Under the pieces are notes generated by a model, which was not told the DNA's origin, searched no databases, and saw only the letters and a program-made list of their open reading frames with translations. Shown piece by piece: positions 8,076 through 17,716 of a stretch of 64,000 nt of DNA. Within the stretch, counting starts at the first letter, position 1; the number at the start of each line of letters is the position of its first letter. The stretch comes from G963676655 sp963678305. Its GTDB lineage: Bacteria; Verrucomicrobiota; Lentisphaeria; Victivallales; Victivallaceae. Both the position numbers and the translations under genes were made by a program. The stretch spans positions 558,001 to 622,000 of the forward strand of contig CAXXVV010000012.1 of NCBI GenBank assembly GCA_963678305.2. Reading direction: 5' to 3'.

Positions 8076-9671
8076 TCAGTTACGACGATTTCCGGGTCTT
8101 CTTCCGCTGCGTTTGCCGGAGCGCGGCCCGCTTGAGCGGTTCCCGCTGGATTTTTTCTTTGGCATATTCGGCACATCGACCGGGACGACCATTTCGTCTT
8201 CCGGGAAAATACATTCCGCCTTGATATCCGCGTATTTTTCTATATCCGCCAGGGCGTAAGCACCCATTTCACAAACAAAACTGATTGATTTTCCGGTAGT
8301 GCCGGCGCGTCCGGTCCGGCCGATCCGATGCACATAGTCTTCAGCTCTCTCCGGTAAATCGTAGTTGATGACGTGTGAGACGTCGTCAATGTGGATACCG
8401 CGGGCTGCGACATCGGTCGCAACCAGTATTTTTACTTCGCCGGAGCGGAAACGGTCGAGGATCTTGATTCTTTTCTGCTGCGGAACATCCCCTGAGAGCA
8501 GGCCGCAGTCGATGCCGCAGGCTCTCAATTTATCGCACAGGTCGCCGTTGAAGTCCTTACGGTTACCGAAAATCATTATTCTGGAATAGTCTTCGTGTTT
8601 GAGCAGCCACATCAGCAACGGGAATTTCTCGTTGCGGGATGCGGTATAGAATGTCTGCTCTATCAGCTCGGTTACGACATGTTCAGGTTCGCTTTCGACG
8701 GTGACGCTGTTATTCAGCCAGCTGTCGGCCAACCGTAAGATGCTTTCCTCCAGGGTGGCGCTGAACAGGATGGTCTGACGTTCGCCGGTACGGGGACACT
8801 GATTGATGATCCGGCGGACATCCGGAATAAAACCCATATCGAGCATCCGGTCGGCCTCGTCAATGACGAGAATTTCAGTTTTAGATAAATCCAGATGACG
8901 GCTTCGTGAATAATCGATCAGGCGTCCAGGCGTACCGATCAATACATCAATCGGTCGCGCCAGGTGCTGACGCTGTTTCTGATGATCCATGCCGCCGAAG
9001 ACAACCATGTTGTAGAAAGGCAGGTATTTGCCGATATTTTCAGCGTCTTTATGAATCTGAATTGCCAGTTCACGGGTCGGCGCCAGAACCAGCATTCGAC
9101 AGGTTCCCGGCTTGCGATTGGGCGACGGGGGAGTTGTCATCATTTTCTGAAATGCAGCCACCAGGAACGCGGCGGTTTTACCGGTTCCGGTCTGGGCCTT
9201 CCCGGTCAAGTCGCGATTATTCAGCAGTTCCGGCAAAGCAGCCTGCTGGATCGGGGTACAATACTTGAATTCCAGATCTTGAAGTCCAAAAAGAATATCC
9301 TCATGCAGATCGAGTTCGGCAAAACGCATTTTATCGTCCTCCGGCGGAATTTCAATGAGTTTTTCCGGCCGTTGGGGAATTTCTTTTTCCAGCGGATGAG
9401 GCTGCGGCAGCGGTTTTTCTGATTTAGGCTTTGAGGTTGCCGGTTTTTTACGCCTACGCTGATTTTCGTTGCGTTTTCGTTGTTTTTCGTTTTCAGATAA
9501 TACTTTTTCGTTTTCCGGCTTATTCTTTTTTGCCGACTTCTTTTTCTTGTCGGCTCGTATTTCCGCGTCATGAGGGCGCTTTTTGCGCTCAGGTGCCGGA
9601 GGTTTTTCCCGGGGCGGAACTTCGCCGCCGCCGAGAATCTTTTTTAATCGGTTTTTAATTCTTCCTAACAA
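8076..9671 (-). CDS. DEAD-box ATP-dependent RNA helicase
   Basis: RhlE/SrmB-type RNA helicase, expected to remodel RNA in ribosome assembly or mRNA decay. The first about 115 residues are a highly basic, low-complexity, probably disordered extension. The core follows: Q motif CTPIQ at 138-142, AQTGTGKT at 159-166, DEAD at 271-274, SAT at 304-306 and HRIGRTGR at 448-455. The C-terminus is again Arg/Gly/Ser-rich, as in RNA-binding tails. The start codon is TTG, with AAAGGA 8-9 bases upstream and no better ATG before the basic region. It lies 26 bases after thiC in the same operon. The specific orthologue (RhlE, RhlB, SrmB or DeaD) cannot be fixed by eye. Confidence 0.93.
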   Translation of the reverse strand: MLGRIKNRLKKILGGGEVPPREKPPAPERKKRPHDAEIRADKKKKSAKKNKPENEKVLSENEKQRKRNENQRRRKKPATSKPKSEKPLPQPHPLEKEIPQRPEKLIEIPPEDDKMRFAELDLHEDILFGLQDLEFKYCTPIQQAALPELLNNRDLTGKAQTGTGKTAAFLVAAFQKMMTTPPSPNRKPGTCRMLVLAPTRELAIQIHKDAENIGKYLPFYNMVVFGGMDHQKQRQHLARPIDVLIGTPGRLIDYSRSRHLDLSKTEILVIDEADRMLDMGFIPDVRRIINQCPRTGERQTILFSATLEESILRLADSWLNNSVTVESEPEHVVTELIEQTFYTASRNEKFPLLMWLLKHEDYSRIMIFGNRKDFNGDLCDKLRACGIDCGLLSGDVPQQKRIKILDRFRSGEVKILVATDVAARGIHIDDVSHVINYDLPERAEDYVHRIGRTGRAGTTGKSISFVCEMGAYALADIEKYADIKAECIFPEDEMVVPVDVPNMPKKKSSGNRSSGPRSGKRSGRRPGNRRN

Positions 9672-9697
9672 GTTGAATTATCCTTTCAAGGTGGTTG

Positions 9698-10993
9698 TTA
9701 GAGTTCGCGGCTGATGCGCATCGAACAGAAATCAGGACCGCACATGGTACAATAACGATCATGGTCCTGACCGTGAGTTCCTTCCTGAGCGCTTTCAGCA
9801 ATGGCTTCCGCCCTGAGTTCGCGAGCCCGGTCAGGGTCAAGCGCCAGGTCGAACTGTTTCTGCCAGTCAAATTCGGCCCGGGCGGTACTGATGGCGTCAT
9901 CGCGATCCCTGGCATGTGGTTTTTTCAGGGCGATATCTGCGGCGTGGGCGGCTATTTTATAGGCGATTACACCGTTGCGCACGTCTTCGGCGTTCGGCAG
10001 GCCAAGATGCTCTTTCGGGGTTACGTAACAGAGCATGGCCGCGCCGTGAAACGCGCCCAGCGCGCCGCCGATGGCGCTTGTAATATGGTCGTAACCCGGC
10101 GCGCAATCGATAACGACCGGTCCCAGAATGTAAAACGGCGCGCCGTAACAAAGTCTGGCTTCTTCTGTCATATTCATTTCTATTTCATCCAGCGGAATAT
10201 GTCCCGGGCCCTCGACCATGACCTGAACTCCTGCATCGTGACAGCGTTTAACCAGTTTACCCAATTCCGCCAGTTCGGAAAATTGCGCTTCATCGCTTGC
10301 GTCGGCCAGACAGCCGGGACGCAGGCCGTCGCCAAGTGATAAGGTAACGTCATGTTCAGTGCATATTTCAAGGATTTTGTCGAACGCGGTATAGAACGGG
10401 TTTTCTTTCTGGTGCTTCTGCATCCAGCCGGCGATGATCGAGCCGCCGCGGCTGACGATGCGCAACAGCCGTTTTTTAGCCATAGGAACGTGTTTAGCCA
10501 GCAGTCCGGCGTGAATTGTCATGTAATCCACGCCCTGTTCAGCCTGTTCCCTGATGACTTGCAGGATCAGTTCTTCGTCAATGTCGCCTGGAGTGGCAAC
10601 TCTGCTCAAGGCTTCATAGATCGGTACTGTTCCGACCGGAGCAGGGGAGTTTGATATAATAGTCTGACGGATCGTGGTGATGTTGGCCCCGGTACTCAGG
10701 TCCATGACTGTATCGGCGCCGTATTTCAGGGCGTTGCTCAGTTTTACCAGTTCCTCTTTCGGACAACTGGAGATAGCCGAGTTGCCGATGTTGGCATTGA
10801 TTTTGGTGGTTAACGCGCTGCCGATCCCGATCGGTTTAAGGTGGGAGTGATGAATGTTCGCGGGAATCACGATTCTGCCGGCCGCAACTTCTTCCCTGAT
10901 GTATTCAGGATCACGATATTCTTTGGTTGCGACGGTTTGCATTTCCGGGGTGATCTCGCCATTGCGAGCCCGGCTGATCTGGGTATTCTTCAA
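9698..10993 (-). CDS. thiC: Phosphomethylpyrimidine synthase ThiC
   Basis: Radical-SAM enzyme converting aminoimidazole ribotide to HMP-phosphate for thiamine synthesis. It is the short 431-residue form, lacking the long N-terminal extension of the enterobacterial enzyme. The C-terminal CX2CX4C cluster motif (C415, C418, C423) that binds the [4Fe-4S] cluster is intact. The start is TTG: it overlaps the kdtA stop as TTGA, and GGAGG lies 7 bases before it, so the start is well supported. Because it is inside an operon there is no room for the TPP riboswitch often found ahead of thiC. No other thiamine gene is in the window. Confidence 0.96.
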   Translation of the reverse strand: MKNTQISRARNGEITPEMQTVATKEYRDPEYIREEVAAGRIVIPANIHHSHLKPIGIGSALTTKINANIGNSAISSCPKEELVKLSNALKYGADTVMDLSTGANITTIRQTIISNSPAPVGTVPIYEALSRVATPGDIDEELILQVIREQAEQGVDYMTIHAGLLAKHVPMAKKRLLRIVSRGGSIIAGWMQKHQKENPFYTAFDKILEICTEHDVTLSLGDGLRPGCLADASDEAQFSELAELGKLVKRCHDAGVQVMVEGPGHIPLDEIEMNMTEEARLCYGAPFYILGPVVIDCAPGYDHITSAIGGALGAFHGAAMLCYVTPKEHLGLPNAEDVRNGVIAYKIAAHAADIALKKPHARDRDDAISTARAEFDWQKQFDLALDPDRARELRAEAIAESAQEGTHGQDHDRYCTMCGPDFCSMRISREL

Positions 10994-12282
10994 AGCAGGT
11001 CCTCCAGAAGTTCTACTGTTTTCAAGATTGCGCCGCGATTTTTCGCCACTACGGCTTCTGCTCTTTTGCCCATTGCTGAGGCTGATTCAGGATCGTCGAG
11101 TAATCGGGTCAAGGCGGCTTCTAGTTCATTGTCGGATGCGATGGATAATACTGCGTCTTCCCGCTTCAGCGCATTCAGCAGAAAACGGAAATTCTTCAGT
11201 TCAGGTCCACACACTATCGGTTTAGCCAGCATGGCCGGCTCTATCATATTTTGGCCTTCATCGTGACCTGCCAGGGTTTTACCCATGACCACGATATCAG
11301 ACTTTTTATAAAACATCAACATTTCCCCGGTCGTATCGGCCAGCAGGCAGTCAACCGGCTTTGCCGGCGCGTCTTTTTGAATGGAGCGCTGGACAAAGCT
11401 TACGCCTGATTGTTTAAGTTCAGTTGCAATGTCGCTGCCGTTCTCGGCATGACGCGGAGTAGAAAGTAATTTTAAATCGGGATATTTCGGCTGTAACTGC
11501 TTGAATGTTTTGATAAGTAATGATTCCTCGCCGGGATGGGTGCTGGCGCCGAACAGCACGGTAAATGGCTCCGGGCCGAAAAAGGCTGACAGATCGATAT
11601 CCGCGAGGTTTTTGGGCGGCTGCTGATCAAATTTCATATTTCCTGAAGTGACGACGTTTGCTTTGGGGGCAATTCCCCGGTAGCGCTCCGCGTCGATTTC
11701 GGATTGGGCGGATATAACGTTGAAGGCTTCGAGCAACGGCCTGAAAAACATGCGCCAGCGGTAATATCCTTTGTACGAACGGTCGGAAATCCTGGCGTTA
11801 ACCAAGGCGGTTTTTACTCCTTTACGTCTGGCCTGGAGAATCATATTCGGCCATAACTCAGTTTCAAAGACGATCATCAGCGATGGCTGCAACAGGTTTA
11901 GAAAACGTTTGACGAAGAATACGCAGTCCAGTGGATTGAAAACGACTATGACCTTTTCCGGCACCCGGTCGCGGGCCAGTTTTTGTCCGGTGACCGTTGT
12001 GGTAGACAGGACAAACTGCTTGTCCGGAAACTTTTCTATCAGTTTCTCAAGCAACTGCAGGGCAATCATCGTCTCCCCGACGCTGACCGCATGCAGCCAG
12101 ATTGCGCCGTGCGCCTGTTTCAGCTCCTCTTTTCGAGTGTCTGAATACATCGCAAAGCGTTCGGCGTAAGTTTTTTTCCAGCCCGGACGTCGTATCAGTT
12201 TAAACAACATTGCCGGGATGAAAAAAATAAACCCGATTGGAAAAAGTATATTGTATATCAGAAAAAGCATATTCATAAACAT
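10990..12282 (-). CDS. kdtA: 3-deoxy-D-manno-octulosonic acid transferase
   Basis: Also called WaaA. Transfers Kdo from CMP-Kdo to lipid A precursor at the inner face of the inner membrane, so the organism makes LPS. The N-terminus has a membrane anchor (about residues 3-25, ending before the basic FKLIRRPGWKK), followed by the GT30-type core with HAVSVGE near residue 64 and ETELWPN near 141. The C-terminal GT-B half carries GHDEGQNMIEPA. Length 430 is typical. ATG codons at residues 1, 3 and 5 are all possible, since no clear ribosome-binding site separates them. First gene of the operon, overlapping thiC by 4 bases. Confidence 0.95.
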   Translation of the reverse strand: MFMNMLFLIYNILFPIGFIFFIPAMLFKLIRRPGWKKTYAERFAMYSDTRKEELKQAHGAIWLHAVSVGETMIALQLLEKLIEKFPDKQFVLSTTTVTGQKLARDRVPEKVIVVFNPLDCVFFVKRFLNLLQPSLMIVFETELWPNMILQARRKGVKTALVNARISDRSYKGYYRWRMFFRPLLEAFNVISAQSEIDAERYRGIAPKANVVTSGNMKFDQQPPKNLADIDLSAFFGPEPFTVLFGASTHPGEESLLIKTFKQLQPKYPDLKLLSTPRHAENGSDIATELKQSGVSFVQRSIQKDAPAKPVDCLLADTTGEMLMFYKKSDIVVMGKTLAGHDEGQNMIEPAMLAKPIVCGPELKNFRFLLNALKREDAVLSIASDNELEAALTRLLDDPESASAMGKRAEAVVAKNRGAILKTVELLEDLL

Positions 12283-12506
12283 TATTTTTTATACCATAAA
12301 CACAAATGATTAATATAGCCGTTATTTACCAATATACAACCGGATGACCTTGCTTTTTTTTCACTGCAAACCGAATGGAAATTATGGAAATTGCGGTTTG
12401 CCGGGATACTGTTATATTATGGTCTTTATTGAAAAATTGGCGGGAATAATGTTGATTTGCTGTTTTTGCAATGATATATTATTTGCATTTAGAGAGTTAC
12501 ACTATC

Positions 12507-15500
12507 ATGGTTCCGGTTTTGAGAGTTTTATTAATACGAATTTTGTTACTTCCATTGCTTTTGTGCGCTATTACCGCTGCCGGAGGAGATAAACTTGCGC
12601 TCCGGAAAAAGATATTAGTGCTGCAATCTTATTCCCCGGTATATCCGTGGTCGGCAAACGTCGAAAAAGGGATATATGAGGTATTTCAGAATTCCAGGTA
12701 TAAAGACGCTGAAATAATTATCGAGTATCTGGACTCCAAGCGCATTATGGATGAAGTGTATTTTGAGCGAATGGCTCAAGTCTTTGCATATAAGTATGCG
12801 CAATCGCACTGTGATCTGATTATCGCGGTTGATGATGACGCTTTGAATTTCCTGATTGGTAAAGGTAAAGACTTTTATCCGGGAGTTCCGCTGGTCTTTT
12901 GCGGCATCAACGAACCGCCTGACCTTGGAAAAATCAAGCGCCCCGCCACCGGGTTGATTGAGAATATAATGCCGCTGGCGACTTTACGGGCCGCGATGAG
13001 AGTTCAACTTGACGCGAAAAATGTGCTGGTGGTCTATGATACGACGACGGCCGGGCAGGCATTCTACCGTCAGGCACACAAGGCTTTTTCTGAAGCAGAT
13101 CTGCCATTGAAATTTGAATATGTAAGCGACCTCAGTTTGTCGCAGATGTGCAAGCTTCTGGCTAAAAAGGACATGAAGACGATTGTTATTCTGTTCGCGT
13201 TTACCCGCGACGGGATGGGAAAAAATTATGATTTGAATACTGCTGTCAAGATGTTGACTAAAGCCGCCAGGACGCCGATCTATGGTTACTGGGATTATAT
13301 TATCGCCGATAACGGGTTGGGAGGAATGATTATTTCCGCCAAACAGCACGGCAAAGAGGCGGCGAGGCTGGGAATTAGAATTTTAAACGGAGAGAATCCC
13401 GCGAATATTCCCGTTGCCAGCGGAAAGGGCAATCAGTATATATTTAACTGGAAAACGATGCAGCGTTTTAATGTTTCACCGCTGATTTTACCGGAAGGCA
13501 GTTATATAGTCAATCGTGAACGGAGCTTTTACGGCCGTTACAAACGACGGGTATGGGCCGCGATCTTCTTATTTTTTGTCGAGACGGTGTTCATTGCCGC
13601 GCTGTTGATTTTATATCGCCGCAATGTTGCGACTAATCGGCGACTCAGCGCCAGGGAAGAGGATTTGCGGGTGACCCTTAACTCTATCGGGGATGGAGTT
13701 ATCGTAACTGATCCGGCCGGTCTGGTGCAAAAGATGAATCCGGTTGCCGAGGCCTTGACCGGATGGAGTTCCGAAGACGCCTTGAATAAACCGGTAACGG
13801 AAATATTCCAGTTGATCGACACCCATACGCGTCAGCCGATTGATAATCCGGTCGAAAAGGCGATGAAGTCGGGCCGAACCGAGACTATGCCGGAAAACGC
13901 GCTTCTGGTTTCAAGAGACGGGACAGAATATCAGGTCGCGGACAGTGCTTCTCCAATACGCAACATGGATGAGGACGTTCGTGGAGTGGTGATGGTGTTC
14001 AGGGATATTACCGCCGAGTACAATCAGCAGCAGCGTATCAAAAGTTATCAGGCCACAATGCAGCTGGCAATAAAATCGGCCTCGCTCGAAGTATGGGAAT
14101 ATTTGCCACGAAGCCGGCAATTGACTTTGGGGCTGCGGGAATTCAAACGGATAACCGACGAAGACAAGCTCAGACCGCTTTCGCTGAAGGAATGGTTGCA
14201 GCATTTGAACGAGAATGACGGCAACAATGTCATGGCTCAACTTGAAGCCTGCGAATCGGGCTTGTCGGACAGTTATGACTGCGATTACCAGACCTGTTCC
14301 CAAGATAAGGGTGAAGTGCGCTGGTGGCACATGGAAGGCCAGGTGGTGGAACGTGATAACGAAGGACGGCCAAGGCGCTTGATAGGGGTAACAAAAGATG
14401 TTACGGCGGAACGCAATGCCTGGAACGCGCTGGAAGACGCCAGTCGAGCCAAGAGCGCGTTTCTGGCGAATATGAGTCACGAGATCAGGACGCCGATGAA
14501 CGGGATTCTGGGATCGCTTGATTTCTTCGAGAAAGACAACCTTAATGAAGAACAGCTTGAGCTTTTAAATATCATCAGGCAATCCGGTAAACATTTATTG
14601 CAGTTGATAAACGACATTCTGGATATATCCAAAGTCGAGGCGCAGATGCTGCAATTGTCGCCGGAGCCGTTCAATACCAGAGAATTTTTTGCCGACATTA
14701 CCAAAAATATCCATATTATGTCCGTCGGCAAGGATTTTGAACCTGAGTTTGAACAGGTTGGGGAGCCGCCGGAGGCAGTTGTCGGCGACAGCGTCAGGAT
14801 TCGGCAGATATTGATAAATTTGATCGGTAATGCGGCGAAATTTACGCATGAGGGGCACATTTGTTTCAGAGTTATATCAGAGATGGTTTCAAAAAACATC
14901 TGCCGGTTTATTTTTGAGATCGAGGATACCGGTATCGGTATTCCGGAATCTCAGATCGACCGGATTTTCGAGAAATTTCATCAGGTGGAGCGCGCACGGT
15001 CATCGCAGTATGAGGGAACCGGACTGGGGCTGGCTATTTGCCGGGAACTGACGGCGTTGATGCATGGAAAGATCGAAGTACGGAGCGAAGTCGGGAAAGG
15101 ATCGTGTTTTTCCCTGGAAATAGAGTTGCCGACCGCCGAGCGGGTCAAAGCGGAGAAAACTATCGACATGACAAATCTGGACAAAAATGTCCTGTTGGTT
15201 GAAGATAATCATTTTAACCAGAAAATCGCCCGTCTGGCGCTTGAAAAGCTGAATTGCCGGGTTACGGCAATGGACAACGGCAAAGACGCAGTCAAGTACA
15301 TTTGCGACGGCAATATTCCTGACTTTATTCTGATGGACTGCCAGATGCCGGGAATGGACGGTTTTGAGGCGACCAGGCAGATCCGTAAAATCAACCCGGA
15401 AATACTGATCATAGCCTTGACCGCCGATGCCAGAAACGAAATAAAAGAAGAGTGTCTTGCCGCCGGTATGAACGATTTCATCTCCAAACCGTTTAAACTG

Positions 15501-15539
15501 GACGAACTTACCGCCAAGGTGCTAAGGTATCAGAAGTGA
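12507..15539 (+). CDS. Hybrid sensor histidine kinase with ABC substrate-binding-like sensor
   Basis: About 1010 residues. Order: signal peptide (1-28), periplasmic ABC_sub_bind-like sensor (about 30-335, opening ILVLQSYSPVYPWSANVEKG), transmembrane helix (about 348-371), two PAS/PAC domains (about 384-640), HisKA with phospho-acceptor His658 in NMSHEIRTPMNG, HATPase with NLIGNAAKF and GTGLGLAI boxes, and a C-terminal receiver with phospho-acceptor Asp944 in LMDCQMPGMDG. I prefer the ATG at 12507 over one 36 bases upstream: it has AGAGAG before it and begins a clean signal peptide. It stands alone; an AraC gene converges on it 14 bases beyond its stop. The ligand is unknown. The output must leave by phosphotransfer, as there is no DNA-binding domain. 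Confidence 0.92.
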   Translation: MVPVLRVLLIRILLLPLLLCAITAAGGDKLALRKKILVLQSYSPVYPWSANVEKGIYEVFQNSRYKDAEIIIEYLDSKRIMDEVYFERMAQVFAYKYAQSHCDLIIAVDDDALNFLIGKGKDFYPGVPLVFCGINEPPDLGKIKRPATGLIENIMPLATLRAAMRVQLDAKNVLVVYDTTTAGQAFYRQAHKAFSEADLPLKFEYVSDLSLSQMCKLLAKKDMKTIVILFAFTRDGMGKNYDLNTAVKMLTKAARTPIYGYWDYIIADNGLGGMIISAKQHGKEAARLGIRILNGENPANIPVASGKGNQYIFNWKTMQRFNVSPLILPEGSYIVNRERSFYGRYKRRVWAAIFLFFVETVFIAALLILYRRNVATNRRLSAREEDLRVTLNSIGDGVIVTDPAGLVQKMNPVAEALTGWSSEDALNKPVTEIFQLIDTHTRQPIDNPVEKAMKSGRTETMPENALLVSRDGTEYQVADSASPIRNMDEDVRGVVMVFRDITAEYNQQQRIKSYQATMQLAIKSASLEVWEYLPRSRQLTLGLREFKRITDEDKLRPLSLKEWLQHLNENDGNNVMAQLEACESGLSDSYDCDYQTCSQDKGEVRWWHMEGQVVERDNEGRPRRLIGVTKDVTAERNAWNALEDASRAKSAFLANMSHEIRTPMNGILGSLDFFEKDNLNEEQLELLNIIRQSGKHLLQLINDILDISKVEAQMLQLSPEPFNTREFFADITKNIHIMSVGKDFEPEFEQVGEPPEAVVGDSVRIRQILINLIGNAAKFTHEGHICFRVISEMVSKNICRFIFEIEDTGIGIPESQIDRIFEKFHQVERARSSQYEGTGLGLAICRELTALMHGKIEVRSEVGKGSCFSLEIELPTAERVKAEKTIDMTNLDKNVLLVEDNHFNQKIARLALEKLNCRVTAMDNGKDAVKYICDGNIPDFILMDCQMPGMDGFEATRQIRKINPEILIIALTADARNEIKEECLAAGMNDFISKPFKLDELTAKVLRYQK

Positions 15540-15553
15540 GTTCCTAAGTGTTT

Positions 15554-16438
15554 TCAGAGACGTGAAGTATTCAAGCTGTTTTTTATATAATTGACGGGGG
15601 ATGCTCCGGTAATCGCCTTGAAGCGTCGGCTGAAATGATATTGATCACTGTACCCAAGCAGGTCTGAAACGCGGCTGATCGAATATTGATCCGGCGATAA
15701 CAGCAGTTCCGACGCCTTGTTGATCTTAACCATGTCAATGTAAAGTTTAGGATTCAAGCCGGTATGGCTGCGAAAGAGGCGGCGGAAATGGTTGATGCTG
15801 AGGTTGCAGAACTCCGCCATTTCGCCCACGGACCAAGGATTTTCCGGCGAATCGGCAATCTTTTCCAGCAGTTCGTCAATCAGTGACAGCCGGTTTACAC
15901 TGTTTGAATCGCGATTCCTGAAATAGAGTTCGACCAGCAGGCTTTGCAGCGCTGAATTGGCTTTGATCTGGGAATCCCGGGACGGGCTTGAGGCCAGTTC
16001 CATTATCGGCAACAGTTTCCGGCTTTTCCCGATGTCGATAATGCCGTCCCGGATGATGCCGCTGCGATAGAGGTTGTCCGCGATAATGCCGCTGAAACAG
16101 ATGGCGTCCTCAACATATTTGTTTTTTGTTGAGGAGTAGAAATGAACAAAATCCGGACTTATCATGATGCCCTGTCCCTTTTTTACCGTGGCTATTGAGT
16201 TTGTCTTCCGGTTCCAGTAACTGCCGTCACCATCGATCAGGTGGGACAGGGAATAGAATTTAAACACCCGGGGATGAATTGTATTGCGCGGCGGGTAAGA
16301 TACTTTTTGCAGGGTTCGGCAGATCCATAAGCCGAATGTCCGGTGGATATCCTGCTGGCCTTTGGGTAACGGAATGACCTTCACCGGGATTTTATGATCA
16401 AGGGGTATATTGGCATTTATTTTGGTGTTTTTATCCAT
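15554..16438 (-). CDS. AraC-family transcriptional regulator
   Basis: 294 residues. The N-terminal part (about 20-165) resembles the cupin ligand-binding domain of sugar-responsive AraC regulators. The C-terminal 100 residues carry the two helix-turn-helix motifs, with WSVGEMAEFCNLSINHFRRL and the conserved YSISRVSDLLGYSDQYHFSR region plus GASPVNY near the end. It is divergent from the Gfo/Idh and isomerase genes across 86 bases, so control of those genes, probably in response to a sugar or sugar acid, is the simplest inference. No operator could be assigned. Confidence 0.92.
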   Translation of the reverse strand: MDKNTKINANIPLDHKIPVKVIPLPKGQQDIHRTFGLWICRTLQKVSYPPRNTIHPRVFKFYSLSHLIDGDGSYWNRKTNSIATVKKGQGIMISPDFVHFYSSTKNKYVEDAICFSGIIADNLYRSGIIRDGIIDIGKSRKLLPIMELASSPSRDSQIKANSALQSLLVELYFRNRDSNSVNRLSLIDELLEKIADSPENPWSVGEMAEFCNLSINHFRRLFRSHTGLNPKLYIDMVKINKASELLLSPDQYSISRVSDLLGYSDQYHFSRRFKAITGASPVNYIKNSLNTSRL

Positions 16439-16524
16439 TTTACAATCTTCTTTTTAGTTTATATTGTACTTTATACGTGTTACTTTAATAAAGCAACCTG
16501 TAATTAAAAAGAAAAGGTTCAGTT

Positions 16525-17523
16525 ATGTCAAAAGTAAAAATCGGCTTGATTGCCTGTGGAAAGATTGCTACCTGCCATCATGTGCCGGAGGTTTTGAAGC
16601 TTGAGAAACGGGCCGAGATCACAGCCCTGTTCGATTTGAAGAAATCAAACGCAACTAAATTGAAAAAAGAGTTGTTGCCGGACAGTAAAATTTACGAATC
16701 GGTCGAAGATTTGCTGCAGTCCGATGTTGACGCGGTCATTATCAGCACTCCTAATAGCAGCCATTGTGAACTGACTTTGCAGGCGCTTAAAGCCGGTAAA
16801 CATGTTCTGGTTGAAAAGCCGATGGCGGTAAACCTGAAGGATGCGGATAAAATGATTGCCGCAGCTAAGGCCGCAGGTTTGCATTTGCAGGTAAACCAGT
16901 CACTGAGGTTCAGTCCTGTTTATATAAAGATAAAGGAATTGATCGACAGCGGCGTAATCGGCAGCCCGATGCACATACGGTGTATCAGAGCTGGTTCCTC
17001 GTCCCCGGATAAAGGCTGGTCCCCTGGTGCCAAATGGTTCATTTCAAAAGAATTCGCCGGTGGTATCGTCAGGGACATCGCGGTGCATATGGCTGATGCG
17101 ATGGCCTGGTTTTTTGGTGATGTCTCCAGTATTTATTCTCTCAACCGGACGCTAGCCAAAGACTGCGAGGTCACGGATAACGTTAGTGCGCTTATGGAAT
17201 TTGCCAACGGTGCGACAGGTGTCCTCGAGCTTAGCTGGACAACCACTCCGGGCACCGGATATCTCGAGATTTACGGCAGTAAAGGCGCTATCCGGCTTGG
17301 TTTTGCGCCCGGCGGAGCGATTGAAGTTTGTACCGACGGTAAAAAGTATGTCAAGCGTAAACCTCGTAAAGCCAAAACCAGTCAAGCCTGGTTTATTGAT
17401 GGGGTCAAAGGTAAACCCGGCGTCCCGGCTCCGGAAGAGATCGGTCGTAAAGCGCTGGCCTACTGCGAGGCAATCCTCGCTTCCGGTGAAAAAAACAAAC
17501 CCGTTGCCCCGGCAATCAAATAA
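16525..17523 (+). CDS. Gfo/Idh/MocA-family NAD(P)-dependent oxidoreductase
   Basis: Rossmann-fold dehydrogenase acting on a sugar, sugar derivative or cyclitol. N-terminal nucleotide-binding region KIGLIACGKIATCHH; the catalytic-site EKP triad is in HVLVEKPMAV near residue 97. The C-terminal half is the alpha/beta substrate domain. Length 332 is typical. AAAAGG precedes the ATG. Divergent from araC and 193 bases upstream of a xylose-isomerase-like protein on the same strand; that pair recurs in bacterial pathways for uncommon sugars and inositols. The substrate is not deducible. Confidence 0.92.
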   Translation: MSKVKIGLIACGKIATCHHVPEVLKLEKRAEITALFDLKKSNATKLKKELLPDSKIYESVEDLLQSDVDAVIISTPNSSHCELTLQALKAGKHVLVEKPMAVNLKDADKMIAAAKAAGLHLQVNQSLRFSPVYIKIKELIDSGVIGSPMHIRCIRAGSSSPDKGWSPGAKWFISKEFAGGIVRDIAVHMADAMAWFFGDVSSIYSLNRTLAKDCEVTDNVSALMEFANGATGVLELSWTTTPGTGYLEIYGSKGAIRLGFAPGGAIEVCTDGKKYVKRKPRKAKTSQAWFIDGVKGKPGVPAPEEIGRKALAYCEAILASGEKNKPVAPAIK

Positions 17524-17568
17524 TCCATAATTGAATAAAATATGAGTCATGCGAAATACAAATATTGA

Positions 17569-17668
17569 CCACTGAAGGCACGGAAAGTCACTGAAATAAG
17601 TTTTTTTATTTTTCAGCTTGAGCTGAAAACTTAAATACTTCTTCATGATCTTCATGGGCTTCATGGTG
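17569..17668. repeat. Degenerate CACGAAGG-type inverted repeat element
   Basis: In the gap between the oxidoreductase and isomerase genes, about three copies of a 10-base unit resembling CACTGAAGG run from 17569. A second set, in inverted orientation (CATGAAG-like units on the minus strand), runs at about 17637-17668. A palindrome with 9-base arms, TTTTCAGCT and AGCTGAAAA (17610-17618 and 17621-17629), sits between them. The layout resembles dispersed intergenic repeats seen in many environmental bacterial genomes. It does not appear to code. Confidence 0.55.
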
Positions 17669-17716
17669 TAAATAATAGTTTTGCATAAGTCTGGAATATA
17701 ATAAGAAGGAATCATA

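Noticed and set aside
9695..10339. Plus-strand open frame of 214 codons opposite thiC
   Set aside because: Antisense to the thiC cluster-binding and core motifs; no independent support.
10994..12506. TPP riboswitch for thiC
   Set aside because: thiC overlaps kdtA, and I found no THI-box-like sequence ahead of kdtA.
17610..17629. Rho-independent terminator
   Set aside because: The palindrome has T-runs before it, not after it, on either strand.
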